Positions 9,129-17,552 of a DNA stretch of 64,000 nt are shown here, piece by piece; within the stretch, counting starts at the first letter, position 1; the number at the start of each line of letters is the position of its first letter. Source of the DNA: Pyrinomonadaceae bacterium (GTDB lineage: Bacteria > Acidobacteriota > Blastocatellia > Pyrinomonadales > Pyrinomonadaceae); NCBI GenBank assembly GCA_019694355.1, contig JAIBCB010000001.1, positions 401,001-465,000 of the forward strand, in the 5' to 3' direction. The notes below the pieces were generated by a model. It did no database searches and was not told where the DNA came from. It worked only from the letters and a program-made list of their open reading frames with translations. The translations under genes and the position numbers were made by a program.

Positions 9129-10190
9129 TTACGGAACATCGACCGTCATCGTCTGGCCCGAGAACGAAAAATTCGGGCGTTTACGGCCTTTCATAAACTT
9201 TGCCGCGGTTTGCGACAAGGCCGTGATGATCATCGGCAATGCGATCGACGGATCGCATGGAACATAAGCGGTCGTCGCACCTTTATGCAGCTTTCCGAAA
9301 GTGCAGGTGTGATTGCTGCCATAGCTCGGTGTACGCTGATCCAGAGGTACGGAATCCGTCGACATCGAGATCGCATACTTATGCCCACGTACATTTCCAC
9401 GCGAAATGTAGGAAGAAAGTTCCGTAAGATTTACCATTCCCTGGCTTGACGTGCTTCCGCAGGCGATCATTGCTGAATTTCGCGACTTTGCGTTGATCTG
9501 CGTCATATCCAGCGTATCCTGGCCGAGATCGAATCCGACATGGATCTTTTTCTCGAATTTCACGCGTGCGAGGCCGATCGCGAGTTCGGAACCGGAGATA
9601 TCAGGGCAAAATACAGGGATGCGGGACTTGTATGACGATGTAAGAACGCCGTCTTCATGCGCGATCTCGGAAAGCTCTCGGCCCATGAGATGCAAGAATT
9701 CGCGGCAGGAATAGCTGCGTGTGAGGTCAAGCTGATTCACGACGCTTCCGATCCATTCATCTGCTTCTTGATACTCTTCAGCATTGCCGAGCACGTCACC
9801 GAGACGTGTAACGGATGCAGCAGCGAGGTCTTCATCGACCATGCTCGGATGAGCCTGGTAATGCTCGCGGCCGAGTGTTTCGTGAATGTCGTGGTAAAGG
9901 ACGGCACCGGAGGCGACGACCACGTCAACGAACCGATTCTTGATCACATAAGAAAGCAGCCGACGCATACCGGCCGTTATCACATTTCCGCTTAAGCAGA
10001 GATAGATCGTCGAATTGTCGTCAAGCATATCGAGCCAGATTCGATGCGCCTCCGCAAGCTGCCTGGCGCCGAAGCCGGCACCTTCCATTTTCTCCAAAAG
10101 CCCGGCTACCGAGCGGTCACGGTCGATCGGGACCGGCCGTGTCGGCACAGATAAGAACTTCGAGGCTTTTGATTTCTTTTGAGCTACCAT
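9129..10190 (-). CDS. Deoxyhypusine synthase-like protein (bacterial polyamine enzyme)
   Basis: A 353-residue member of the deoxyhypusine synthase (DS) family. The NAD-binding Rossmann-like blocks (LCLSGNVITAGMRRLLSYVI, VVVASGAVLYHDIHETLG) and the FGKL segment with Lys300 are visible; in eukaryotic DHS the equivalent lysine forms the enzyme-imine intermediate with the aminobutyl group of spermidine. The stretch that in human DHS reads KHHxxNAN is not recognisable by eye (around 252-262), so the acceptor side differs. Bacteria lack eIF5A; such homologues are thought to transfer the aminobutyl group to a small amine such as putrescine, giving homospermidine. Lying between speA and speB (19- and 3-base gaps) strongly supports a polyamine role. 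Product identity is inference. Confidence 0.85.
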   Translation of the reverse strand: MVAQKKSKASKFLSVPTRPVPIDRDRSVAGLLEKMEGAGFGARQLAEAHRIWLDMLDDNSTIYLCLSGNVITAGMRRLLSYVIKNRFVDVVVASGAVLYHDIHETLGREHYQAHPSMVDEDLAAASVTRLGDVLGNAEEYQEADEWIGSVVNQLDLTRSYSCREFLHLMGRELSEIAHEDGVLTSSYKSRIPVFCPDISGSELAIGLARVKFEKKIHVGFDLGQDTLDMTQINAKSRNSAMIACGSTSSQGMVNLTELSSYISRGNVRGHKYAISMSTDSVPLDQRTPSYGSNHTCTFGKLHKGATTAYVPCDPSIALPMIITALSQTAAKFMKGRKRPNFSFSGQTMTVDVP

Positions 10191-10208
10191 AATGTCTCCC
10201 TGGGATTT

Positions 10209-12164
10209 TTATTCCGCTGAACCTACAGCCTTCTCTTTGGCGGCGAGAAAGTGCGGCGTCAAGTAGGTGTAACTGTCCACCTGGCTTTCGTAATAGTGGA
10301 TCAGGTCATTTCCTTCTTCGGAGCTGAGGTCGCCGTCCTTAATCTTTTGCAGGACGGCTCTGCGGAACGTGTCGTGCAGCTGCACAGCATCGTAACGGAC
10401 GCTTGCGACCGCGTCGCCGAGCGTAGCACCGAAAATGACCTTTTTGATGATGTATCCGTCGTCTCCAATAAAGATGTGAGCTTCGTGCGGAATACCGAAA
10501 AGGTTGTGGTTGTTCCCCATCACCTCCTGGTAGGCACCAACGAGCATCATCGCGATGTAGTAAGGTTCGCCCTTGACGAGCTTATGAAGCTCAAGGACAG
10601 GCTTTACATCGTGAAGATCGACGAATTTATCTACGATGCCGTCCGAATCGCACGTAATATCGCACAGCGTGGCGAATTCGGTCGGCGTTTTGTTGAGCTT
10701 GTGGATCGGGACGATCGGGAAGAGCTGTTCGAGAGCCCAGTTGTCTGGCATCGATCGAAAGACAGAGAAGTTCGCAAGGTATTTCGCGCACATCAGTCGC
10801 CGAAGGTCATCGAATTCCTCGCTTACATACTTCTTCAATTGCGCATAGCCGTCAGCCTTTTCGCAAATGTCCCAAAAAAGTACTTCGCCCGCACCCTTGT
10901 CTTCCAGAGTGATCAGTCCAAGGTTGAACATCGTAAAAAGCTCTTCCCGATGTTCGAGAGCGTCGTGATAGTACTCGCGATAATTCTTTGCATTGATCGT
11001 TTCGCGCAGATCGTGAAGCTCGCGGACGACCTCCGGCACACTGCCGGACATATTCAGCGGGGTCAGATCTTCGACAACGGTCTCTATCTCGTCCTGTACG
11101 TTTGTAACTAGAATTGCGTGGTACGCCGAAAGATAGCGGCCGGATTCCTGGATGATGGTCGGGTGAGGCACGTTCTCGTCATCACAGACGGTCTTGATCA
11201 CGTAGATCACATCGTTGGCGAATTCGCGGGCATTATAGTTAGCTGAAGATTCGAAGCTTGTACGTGAACCGTCGTAGTCCACAGCCATCCCGCCGCCAAC
11301 GTCCAGATACTCGATCGGCACGCCCATTTGCCGGATCTTTGAATAGGTCCGAGCAGCTTCCTTCATCGCGTTCTTGATGCGCTTGATGTCGGTGAGCTGC
11401 GAGCCGATGTGGAAATGCAGAAGCCGCAGCAGATCGGTGCGTCCGGTCTCTTGCAGGCGTCTGATGACCTCAAGGATCTCTGTCGTCGTAAGACCGAATT
11501 TTGCTGCTTCGCCGCCCGATTTCTCCCATTTGCCAGAACCCTTTGCATAGAGCTTGACCCGAACGCCGAGCATCGGGATCTTCTTATCAGGATTCGCTTT
11601 TTGGGTCTCATCCGCGATCGCTATCGCGTGCTCAAGCTCGCTGAGCTTCTCGATCACGATCACGACATTTTTGCCGGCGGCCGCACCTGCAAAAGCAAGC
11701 TGAATAAACTCGCGATCCTTGAAACCGTTCAATACCAGCAGACTGTCCTTTGCTTGTTCGAGGCCGAGTGCGGCGTAAAGTTCGGCCTTTGAGCCTGCTT
11801 CGAGGCCGAAGTTATATCGCGAGCCTTCACGAAGATATTCTTCGATCACGGACCGATTCTGATTGACCTTCATCGGAAAGACGCAGAGGTGATCGCCTTC
11901 GTATTCGAACTCTTTGATCGATTTGCGGAAAGCGATCTGCAGCTTGCGGATCTGGCCAAACAAAAGCTGGGGAAAGCGCAAGAGGACAGGTGAACTCACG
12001 CCTCGTTTCTGAAGGTCGTCCACTATTTCTTTGATGTCGGCCGTAAGAGCTTCGTTCTCGGGTGCTCTAACGATCAAGTTGCCTTTCTTGTTAATGCCGA
12101 AATAATCGGCCCCCCAGTTGTCGATCCCGTAGGTTTCCAGGGTCTTATCAATGACTGCTGTCAA
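10209..12164 (-). CDS. speA: Biosynthetic arginine decarboxylase
   Basis: A 651-residue PLP enzyme (alanine-racemase-fold, SpeA type) that decarboxylates arginine to agmatine. The PLP lysine is Lys99 in FPMKVNQN, followed by the barrel elements GLEAGSKAEL and LHFHIGSQ, and the C-terminal sheet domain. Length matches SpeA (about 630-660). Translation appears to begin at TTG 12164, since no ATG or GTG precedes conserved sequence and a GGAG lies 9 bases before the TTG. First gene of speA-DHS-like-speB, making putrescine via agmatine. A sigma-70-type promoter is seen upstream. Confidence 0.95.
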   Translation of the reverse strand: MTAVIDKTLETYGIDNWGADYFGINKKGNLIVRAPENEALTADIKEIVDDLQKRGVSSPVLLRFPQLLFGQIRKLQIAFRKSIKEFEYEGDHLCVFPMKVNQNRSVIEEYLREGSRYNFGLEAGSKAELYAALGLEQAKDSLLVLNGFKDREFIQLAFAGAAAGKNVVIVIEKLSELEHAIAIADETQKANPDKKIPMLGVRVKLYAKGSGKWEKSGGEAAKFGLTTTEILEVIRRLQETGRTDLLRLLHFHIGSQLTDIKRIKNAMKEAARTYSKIRQMGVPIEYLDVGGGMAVDYDGSRTSFESSANYNAREFANDVIYVIKTVCDDENVPHPTIIQESGRYLSAYHAILVTNVQDEIETVVEDLTPLNMSGSVPEVVRELHDLRETINAKNYREYYHDALEHREELFTMFNLGLITLEDKGAGEVLFWDICEKADGYAQLKKYVSEEFDDLRRLMCAKYLANFSVFRSMPDNWALEQLFPIVPIHKLNKTPTEFATLCDITCDSDGIVDKFVDLHDVKPVLELHKLVKGEPYYIAMMLVGAYQEVMGNNHNLFGIPHEAHIFIGDDGYIIKKVIFGATLGDAVASVRYDAVQLHDTFRRAVLQKIKDGDLSSEEGNDLIHYYESQVDSYTYLTPHFLAAKEKAVGSAE

Positions 12165-12234
12165 TTCGTTTCACTCCAAATTGGAATGCCCAGGCCGCCA
12201 GCACGCGGGGGCAAAGAAAATTAGCGTATGTCCA

Positions 12235-12263
12235 AATCTATCAAAAAAGAAAGATGCAAACAA
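12235..12263 (-). promoter_or_regulatory. Candidate sigma-70 promoter of the speA operon
   Basis: Minus strand: TTGTTT (12263-12258), 17-bp spacer, TAGATT (12240-12235). Predicted transcript start near 12228 gives a leader of about 64 nt ending in the GGAG ribosome site of the TTG-started speA. A small dyad (TCCAA-A-TTGGA, 12175-12185) overlaps that ribosome site. Confidence 0.5.
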
Positions 12264-12304
12264 TACCCCTATTTTTTGGGCGTAAAATGGCGCAAATTGT
12301 TGGA

Positions 12305-12320
12305 TGGCACGACTTTTGCT
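12305..12320 (+). promoter_or_regulatory. Sigma-54 promoter upstream of the pilin-like gene
   Basis: TGGCAC (12305-12310), five bases, TTGCT (12316-12320): a full match to the -24/-12 consensus TGGCAC-N5-TTGCW, with GG and GC exactly 10 bases apart. It points towards the pilin gene at 12465. Start site expected near 12331, leader about 134 nt. Type IV pilin genes are classic sigma-54 targets. Confidence 0.75.
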
Positions 12321-12336
12321 CGAAACTTTGCGGATT

Positions 12337-12359
12337 CGGACGCCCCCGACGTCCGTCGG
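12337..12359 (+). other. Overlapping hairpins in the pilin-gene leader
   Basis: Two mutually exclusive hairpins: CGGACG (12337-12342) with CGTCCG (12350-12355), and CCGAC (12346-12350) with GTCGG (12355-12359). They lie just after the predicted sigma-54 transcript start. They could be an RNA switch or chance in a short GC-rich patch. Confidence 0.3.
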
Positions 12360-12410
12360 CACAGAAAATGGCAAAGGAACCTGATCCCACGAGCGTTGTT
12401 GCCGTAACTT

Positions 12411-12437
12411 GTCAATTTGACATGACAAAAAATGTCA
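12411..12437 (+). promoter_or_regulatory. Nested dyads upstream of the pilin-like gene
   Basis: GTCAA-T-TTGAC (12411-12421) overlaps TGACAT-N8-ATGTCA (12418-12437). The first arm contains a perfect TTGACA (12417-12422) but no good -10 at 16-18 bases. Could be a repressor site or a leader hairpin close to the ribosome site (AGAGG, 12451-12455). Confidence 0.3.
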
Positions 12438-12464
12438 CTTTTCGGGATCTAGAGGTTTAGATCT

Positions 12465-12878
12465 ATGAAAGACCAACGCGGATTTTCTTTAATTGAACTA
12501 CTCGTTGTCGTTGCGGTGATCGGTGTGATCGCAACATTGGCCGTACCGGCACTGCAAAAGGCGACAAGAGCTGCCGAAAATGGCAACACGTTCGCGACGA
12601 TGAGGACAATGTCGTCGACGCAGATGAGCTTTATGTCGCAGAACGGCAGATTTGCCCGACTCGCAGAGCTGAACTCAGCATCATCGAACGCACTCGGAAC
12701 CGTCAGCGGCCTCCAGTTGATCCGCGGCAAATTCGTCTTTGAGATGCCCGGAACACCGACGGACACCGACCTCCGCGGCCGATACACGATCACTGCTACT
12801 CGGAACGTTGCCACAGAAGGCATCGTCTATAAGTACGAGATCGACCAGTCAGGCGAAATTCGCCAGATCCTCCCATAA
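12465..12878 (+). CDS. Type IV pilin-like / type II secretion pseudopilin protein
   Basis: A 137-residue protein with a class III signal sequence: short basic leader MKDQRG, predicted cleavage after Gly6, Phe7 as the N-methylated residue, Glu at +5 (FSLIELLVVVAVIGVI) and one hydrophobic helix of about 20 residues. The rest (about 35-137) is a small globular domain with few cysteines, as in minor pilins or pseudopilins. AGAGG sits 9 bases before the ATG. A sigma-54 promoter about 145 bases upstream is typical for pilA-type genes. No pilus assembly genes are in the window, so major pilin, minor pilin and pseudopilin cannot be separated. Confidence 0.88.
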   Translation: MKDQRGFSLIELLVVVAVIGVIATLAVPALQKATRAAENGNTFATMRTMSSTQMSFMSQNGRFARLAELNSASSNALGTVSGLQLIRGKFVFEMPGTPTDTDLRGRYTITATRNVATEGIVYKYEIDQSGEIRQILP

Positions 12879-12927
12879 TGTACTCTCCATCCCCGCCGCA
12901 TCTTCCCACGTTGATTAGGTACGAGCT

Positions 12928-14661
12928 ATGAATATTTTTGAAGATCTCGTCCTCGAATTAAAAGAAGAGAACCTGCTCGAAGACACATTCCTCGACGCGC
13001 TTGAGGCCAGAGCGAGAGAACTAGAGGGAGGCGACAGTTTACCTGCATCCCCGCAGCTCGATAGTCGTTCTGCGCACCTTGATCTTGAAGGTCATACGAA
13101 CGGCCACTCAGATGCCGTTTTACGCCAAAGCGGAAATGAACCTTCCCGCGACGAACTGATCCACCAGACCGCAGAAAAGATCGAAGCCGATGCTCCTGAA
13201 GTTGCCGATATGCAGCTCATGGGCAACGATGAGACGATCGAGATCCGGCGACCGACCTCAGATAAAGAGTTCTTCAAGAAACGGGCGAACGGCGAAGTAA
13301 TGAGTCTCCAACTCGTAGAACACGTCGTTTCTGCCCTTGAACGAGAGCATCTAAAGATCATCCCCAAAACCTACGACGATCTCAGCGTCAAAAAGGCTCT
13401 GCATAAATTTATGCAGGTTGCCGAAGATGCCTTATCGGATGCCCACAAGGAAGCTGAATTTCATTTGATGCAGGAGATCGAAGCATGGTGCTCGGTCTTA
13501 GCAAAACGCGACGCTGAGATCTCGATCGCCGCCCTTCGCAGATATTGCGAGAACTGTCGTCCGAAACTCAGCTCGCAGGCGATGCTTGCCCTGGCCCGCT
13601 TTTATCGCAATTTGCCTTATAATGAAGATGTACGGGGCAAATTTGACTACATCTTGACGCGGTTGTTCTCGCGTGCGGTAGAAGATGATACTCGCAAACT
13701 TCTCTTCAGCGGCTCAGAGATGTTCGGCCACATAAAGGCCCTGTATGCCGACTGGTCAAGTATTCCGCTCTATTCTGCGGACGATGAAGAAAACATCGCG
13801 CTCGCTGCCGGGAGCTTTAGGGAGCTTCAACAGGAGGCGGAAGATGCGTCGCGGTTCGACGATCTGATCCGCAGCGATTACTTCGGCCGCCTTCGGCTTT
13901 TCAAGGAGAATATCGCCGAGCTCTTCTTTGCACCAACGGTGATCACTGCCGCGATCGAGTGCAACATAAGCGTTGGTAATGCGTACGTTCACCTGCTTGA
14001 CAAGGAAAGGCTTGCTTCGGGTGCTGCCGTAACTCACGAGAAATATGGCTCGCTCGATGATCAAACCGTTTCGGAGGCGGCTGCCCGCACGCTTGAACTG
14101 GATGTAACGCTGCGCCATCTGATCGACCCATCTGAGATCAGAGATAGAGAAGATGAACTTGCCGAACCGCAGGCAGAACACGTGGAACAGCCGATCGAAA
14201 AACTCGATCTTTCGTCTCATAAGACGGAAGCGTCGGTCGCCGCGATCCGACCGCGCAGGCCGTTGCTCGAGGTTGTTCGCGAGAAATGCTTCGGTATCAA
14301 TCCGCTCCTTTTGATCGGTTCGATAGTCTTGATCGCCATTTCTGTCGGCATCTATGTTTGGGCGACCTGGTTCATCGAAGAAGACACTACGTTCTCAAAG
14401 GGCGTTGTGATGGTAAAACTCGACCAGGTTCCGTTCAAGGAGAATCTAAAACTCGCCAAGAAGAGCGGAGATACGTTCTATGGGGTTGTATTGCCGTCGT
14501 GGGAGACGATGACGAACGAAAAGCGGGAAGAATTCTTGCGCTCCGTCTCCGAATACGGGAAAACCGGCGGTTGGGTCAACGTTAACCTGCTCAACAGTCA
14601 GGGCAAGACCGTTGGTTACGCGTCTCCCGGACACTTTGAGATCATCGACAAACCTCAATAG
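12928..14661 (+). CDS. Uncharacterised single-span membrane protein
   Basis: A 577-residue protein I do not recognise. It starts with an acidic segment, has a long mostly alpha-helical soluble region (about 100-450) that looks cytoplasmic, an Arg/Pro-rich stop (RPRRPLLEVVREK), one transmembrane helix at about 460-482, and a C-terminal domain of about 95 residues (FSKGVVMVKLDQ to the end) that would be outside the membrane. No catalytic motif is visible. It follows the pilin-like gene by 49 bases with no terminator between, so it is probably on the same sigma-54 transcript; a strong terminator follows it. A role in pilus or surface-structure assembly is possible but rests only on position. Confidence 0.8.
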   Translation: MNIFEDLVLELKEENLLEDTFLDALEARARELEGGDSLPASPQLDSRSAHLDLEGHTNGHSDAVLRQSGNEPSRDELIHQTAEKIEADAPEVADMQLMGNDETIEIRRPTSDKEFFKKRANGEVMSLQLVEHVVSALEREHLKIIPKTYDDLSVKKALHKFMQVAEDALSDAHKEAEFHLMQEIEAWCSVLAKRDAEISIAALRRYCENCRPKLSSQAMLALARFYRNLPYNEDVRGKFDYILTRLFSRAVEDDTRKLLFSGSEMFGHIKALYADWSSIPLYSADDEENIALAAGSFRELQQEAEDASRFDDLIRSDYFGRLRLFKENIAELFFAPTVITAAIECNISVGNAYVHLLDKERLASGAAVTHEKYGSLDDQTVSEAAARTLELDVTLRHLIDPSEIRDREDELAEPQAEHVEQPIEKLDLSSHKTEASVAAIRPRRPLLEVVREKCFGINPLLLIGSIVLIAISVGIYVWATWFIEEDTTFSKGVVMVKLDQVPFKENLKLAKKSGDTFYGVVLPSWETMTNEKREEFLRSVSEYGKTGGWVNVNLLNSQGKTVGYASPGHFEIIDKPQ

Positions 14662-14684
14662 GGAAGCTTAGAGTTTAGATCACT

Positions 14685-14751
14685 GGGGCTTCGTTCGGTA
14701 ACGGTAATTGGACATTCCAATGCCAAAACCGAACGGAGCCCCTGCCTTTTT
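14685..14751 (+). terminator. Rho-independent terminator after the pilin/unknown pair
   Basis: A 15-bp stem with one G-T pair (14685-14699 with 14728-14742), an inner TTGGA/TCCAA hairpin in the loop (14708-14720), and a T-run at 14747-14752. Unusually large for a terminator. Confidence 0.8.
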
Positions 14752-14782
14752 TGTGCTTAGCGCGGATCGTTAAGAAAAGCGC

Positions 14783-14811
14783 TTGACAGTCGTTGTACGA
14801 TATAATATATT
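14783..14811 (+). promoter_or_regulatory. Strong sigma-70 promoter for the M28 peptidase gene
   Basis: Perfect TTGACA (14783-14788), 17-bp spacer, TATATT (14806-14811). Predicted transcript start near 14818. A second weaker candidate is TTGAAA (14931-14936), 16 bp, TAGTAT (14953-14958). Confidence 0.65.
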
Positions 14812-15052
14812 CGTATGTGGATACGCAACAGGTGTTGTGTATTGCGAACTTGATGGATAATGGGCGAGAACTCGATGCTGGCGGGGAACTGGGGCGGAAG
14901 CCGGGGCGTGAGTCGGCGAATGGGCCAAATTTGAAACTTTTTGAAGGTATTATAGTATTAAGGGCGAAGGATACACTTCAAAACAAACTAAAAGGCCCGT
15001 GCGTGACGCATCTTCTGATCCGGCGAAACGCCCGCGAGGAATACTTAACTCT
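14812..15052 (+). other. Long leader of the M28 peptidase gene
   Basis: About 235 nt between the strong promoter and the chosen ATG. It holds a 67-codon reading frame (ATG 14853, stop 15056) whose TGA overlaps the peptidase start as ATGA, which would allow translational coupling. The frame has no recognisable motif and may be chance. No riboswitch class was recognised. Confidence 0.3.
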
Positions 15053-16702
15053 ATGAAAAAAAATTGTCTTAGGGTGCTTGTCGCCCTTGTGCTTTTTCAG
15101 TTGACGATGCTTCCGCAGGCAGCGACTGCCCAAACAGGCGACACTGCAGACGTTTACGCACGCATCAGAAAAGAAGGAAATGAGAATTCGAAAATAATGC
15201 GCGTAATGCATTATTTTACGGATATTTACGGCCCACGCCTTACGGGCAGTGAGAATTACGTCAATGCAGCGAAATGGGGAGCTGCCGAGATGAAGAATTG
15301 GGGGTTTGATAAGGCATTCCTTGAACCCTGGGAGTTCGGCCATCCAGGCTGGCAGAACGGCCGCAATACCGGCCTTATGCTGTCGCCGCAGGAAGACACG
15401 CTCACCTACGAGGTTCTTGCATGGACGCCTTCAACGAAAGGCCCGGTTACAGGAGAGACCGTGAGTGTCGTAACTCCGACGTTTCCTTCGGCAGAGAATC
15501 CGAACATCAAACAGGGTCCGACGCAGGCTGAACTCACGGCATACTTCGACAGCATAAAGTCGTCTGTTAAAGGAAAGATGGTCCTGGTTGGGCTGCCGGC
15601 ATTTATCGATCAATCGACCGATCCGGCTCCGAAGCATATCCCAATGGAAACGCTCAAGTGCCGAATGGATCCGACCAAGAAGCCTGGTGAATGCGGGCCT
15701 GCATTTCGTTTCCCGCAAGGTGCACGACCGGCTCCGCGACCGGGTGCATTAAATGCTCGTGAAGTTGATGAGCAGCTCGACAAGTTCCTGCTAGACAACG
15801 GAGCCCTTGTTCGCATCAACGAATCACAGCTTGATCGCGGTGCTGTGCGAGCTTTTAATAATCGCTCGTTCGATATTTCGAAGGTCATTCCGACCGTCGT
15901 TATGCGTAATGAGGATTTTGGCCGCATCTATCGTATTCTTCAGGATAAAACGCCTGTCAGGTTGGAATTCAACCTTCAAAGCCGCGTGATCCCGTCCGGA
16001 GTTACGAGCTACAACCTAATCGGCGAGATCGCCGGATCTGACAAGGCAGACGAAGTCATTATGCTTGGCGGCCACCTCGATTCTTGGCATTCGGCCACGG
16101 GTGCGACCGACAATGCGATCGGCTGTGCGACGATGATGGAGGCTGCACGTATCCTTAAGGCCATCGGTGTTAAACCGCGTCGCACGATCCGTGTTGCTTG
16201 TTGGGGCGGTGAGGAGCAGGGCCTGCTCGGTTCGCAGGCGTATGTTAAGTCGCATTTCGGTTCAGCTGAAGATCCGAAGCCGGAGTTCTCTAAGTTCGGC
16301 GGATATTTCAACATTGACAGCGGAACGGGCCGTGTGCGGGCGATGTCGGTCTTTGGACCGGACGAGGCCGCGAAGGTTCTTAACGATGCCCTGACATCAT
16401 TCGAAGATCTCGGCTTTGCGGGCGTAACCGCTTCGAAGAGCCGAAACCTCGGAGGCACCGACAGCACTTCGTTCAATCATGCAGGTCTGCCGGGAATCGG
16501 CGGCTCGCAGGATCCGATCGAATATTTCGGCGTAACCTGGCACACAAATCTCGATACTTACGAACGTATTATCGAGCCGGATGTGAAGGCTTCTGCGATC
16601 ATCTTTGCAGCAGCGGTTTACACGCTTGCGATGCGTGATGAACTCCTTCCGCGTTTCCCGAAAGATCAGATGCCTCCGCTGCCGCAGGCTCCTAATCGCT
16701 AG
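15053..16702 (+). CDS. Secreted M28-family zinc aminopeptidase with PA-like insert
   Basis: A 549-residue exported metallopeptidase. The start is set at ATG 15053 because it begins a good signal peptide (MKKNCLRVLVALVLFQLTML, cleavage near AQ); an in-frame GTG at 14999 would bury it. The M28 metal ligands are in place: GGHLDSWH, GATDNAIG, the catalytic WGGEEQGLLGS, NIDSGTG, and a late TWHTNLDT histidine. A protease-associated-like insertion occupies roughly residues 130-330. It resembles carboxypeptidase Q-like peptidases. It likely trims peptides in the periplasm or outside. It is monocistronic, with its own promoter and terminator. Confidence 0.92.
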   Translation: MKKNCLRVLVALVLFQLTMLPQAATAQTGDTADVYARIRKEGNENSKIMRVMHYFTDIYGPRLTGSENYVNAAKWGAAEMKNWGFDKAFLEPWEFGHPGWQNGRNTGLMLSPQEDTLTYEVLAWTPSTKGPVTGETVSVVTPTFPSAENPNIKQGPTQAELTAYFDSIKSSVKGKMVLVGLPAFIDQSTDPAPKHIPMETLKCRMDPTKKPGECGPAFRFPQGARPAPRPGALNAREVDEQLDKFLLDNGALVRINESQLDRGAVRAFNNRSFDISKVIPTVVMRNEDFGRIYRILQDKTPVRLEFNLQSRVIPSGVTSYNLIGEIAGSDKADEVIMLGGHLDSWHSATGATDNAIGCATMMEAARILKAIGVKPRRTIRVACWGGEEQGLLGSQAYVKSHFGSAEDPKPEFSKFGGYFNIDSGTGRVRAMSVFGPDEAAKVLNDALTSFEDLGFAGVTASKSRNLGGTDSTSFNHAGLPGIGGSQDPIEYFGVTWHTNLDTYERIIEPDVKASAIIFAAAVYTLAMRDELLPRFPKDQMPPLPQAPNR

Positions 16703-16730
16703 GACCTGCCCGATCTTTTGATAATTGGCT

Positions 16731-16772
16731 TACGTGCTTGCTGATCTTTGTCGGCAAGCACGTATTCTTTTT
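16731..16772 (+). terminator. Rho-independent terminator of the M28 peptidase gene
   Basis: An 11-bp perfect stem (16731-16741 with 16754-16764), 12-nt loop, then a T-rich tract to 16772. It lies 28 bases past the stop and just before the convergent nth gene. Confidence 0.85.
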
Positions 16773-16783
16773 CAGCAGCTTCT

Positions 16784-17458
16784 TTATGTCTTCTTAGCTT
16801 TTTTGATGGTGTCCGGAAAAAAGAGAACCTTTGACGGGCAAATATCGGCAAGGACACATTCGAGGCATTTGGGCTTTCGCGCGATGCAGATCGCCCTTCC
16901 GTGCGAGATCAGCCAATGCGGCAGCATTATCCAATCTTTTTTTGGAACGGCCTTTTCGAGATCTTTCTCGATCTTTTCGGGTGTTTTATTCTTTGTGAGG
17001 CCGAGGCGCTGACTGAGCCTCGAAACGTGCGTATCGACGACAACGCCCGACGCGATGCCGAAAGCGTTGCCCATAACGACGTTTGCGGTCTTTCTGGCGA
17101 CTCCGCCGAGCGTGAGAAGGTCATCCATCCGCCGCGGAACTTCGCCGCCGTAAACATCAACTATGCGTCGGCACGCGGCCTGAATATTCTTGGCCTTGTT
17201 CCGAAAAAATCCTGTCGAATGAATGTCCCGCTCAAGCTCGGATGCGGAGGCGAGCAAGAACGCCTCTGGGCCGCGATATTTCCGAAAAAGGTCGGCTGTA
17301 ACGATGTTCACTCGGGCGTCCGTGCATTGGGCCGAGAGGATCGTTGCGATAAGGAGTTCGAAGGCGTTTGCATGGTTGAGAGCGCAGTGTGCGTCGGGAT
17401 ACTCGCGCTTTAGCCTCCGGATCACTGTCGCAGCCTGCTTCTTTACGTCGATTGCCAC
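16784..17458 (-). CDS. nth: Endonuclease III
   Basis: A 224-residue DNA glycosylase/AP lyase that removes oxidised pyrimidines in base excision repair. The helix-hairpin-helix LTLGGVARKTANVV carries the catalytic Lys123, Asp142 follows in VVVDTHVSRL, and the [4Fe-4S] cluster spacing C-X6-C-X2-C-X5-C is exact (Cys191, 198, 201, 207). Length is normal. The start is GTG at 17458 with only a weak ribosome site. It is convergent with the M28 gene and divergent from the TPR gene at 17553. Confidence 0.96.
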   Translation of the reverse strand: MAIDVKKQAATVIRRLKREYPDAHCALNHANAFELLIATILSAQCTDARVNIVTADLFRKYRGPEAFLLASASELERDIHSTGFFRNKAKNIQAACRRIVDVYGGEVPRRMDDLLTLGGVARKTANVVMGNAFGIASGVVVDTHVSRLSQRLGLTKNKTPEKIEKDLEKAVPKKDWIMLPHWLISHGRAICIARKPKCLECVLADICPSKVLFFPDTIKKAKKT

Positions 17459-17552
17459 AATTAAAAGCTAGAAAGGTTAAGCAGAAAATGCAAATCGCGG
17501 AAATTTTGCTAAAATCAGGCAGACTTTCGTATCGCTCGATCTCAAAAAAAGA

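Noticed and set aside
12417..12464. TTGACA at 12417 as a sigma-70 promoter for the pilin gene
   Set aside because: No acceptable -10 at 16-18 bases; the sigma-54 site upstream is far better.
14793..15056. An 87-codon frame across the M28 peptidase promoter and leader as a gene
   Set aside because: Its start lies inside the -35/-10 region, so the full frame cannot be transcribed from that promoter; only the shorter ATG 14853 version is conceivable and is kept as a finding.
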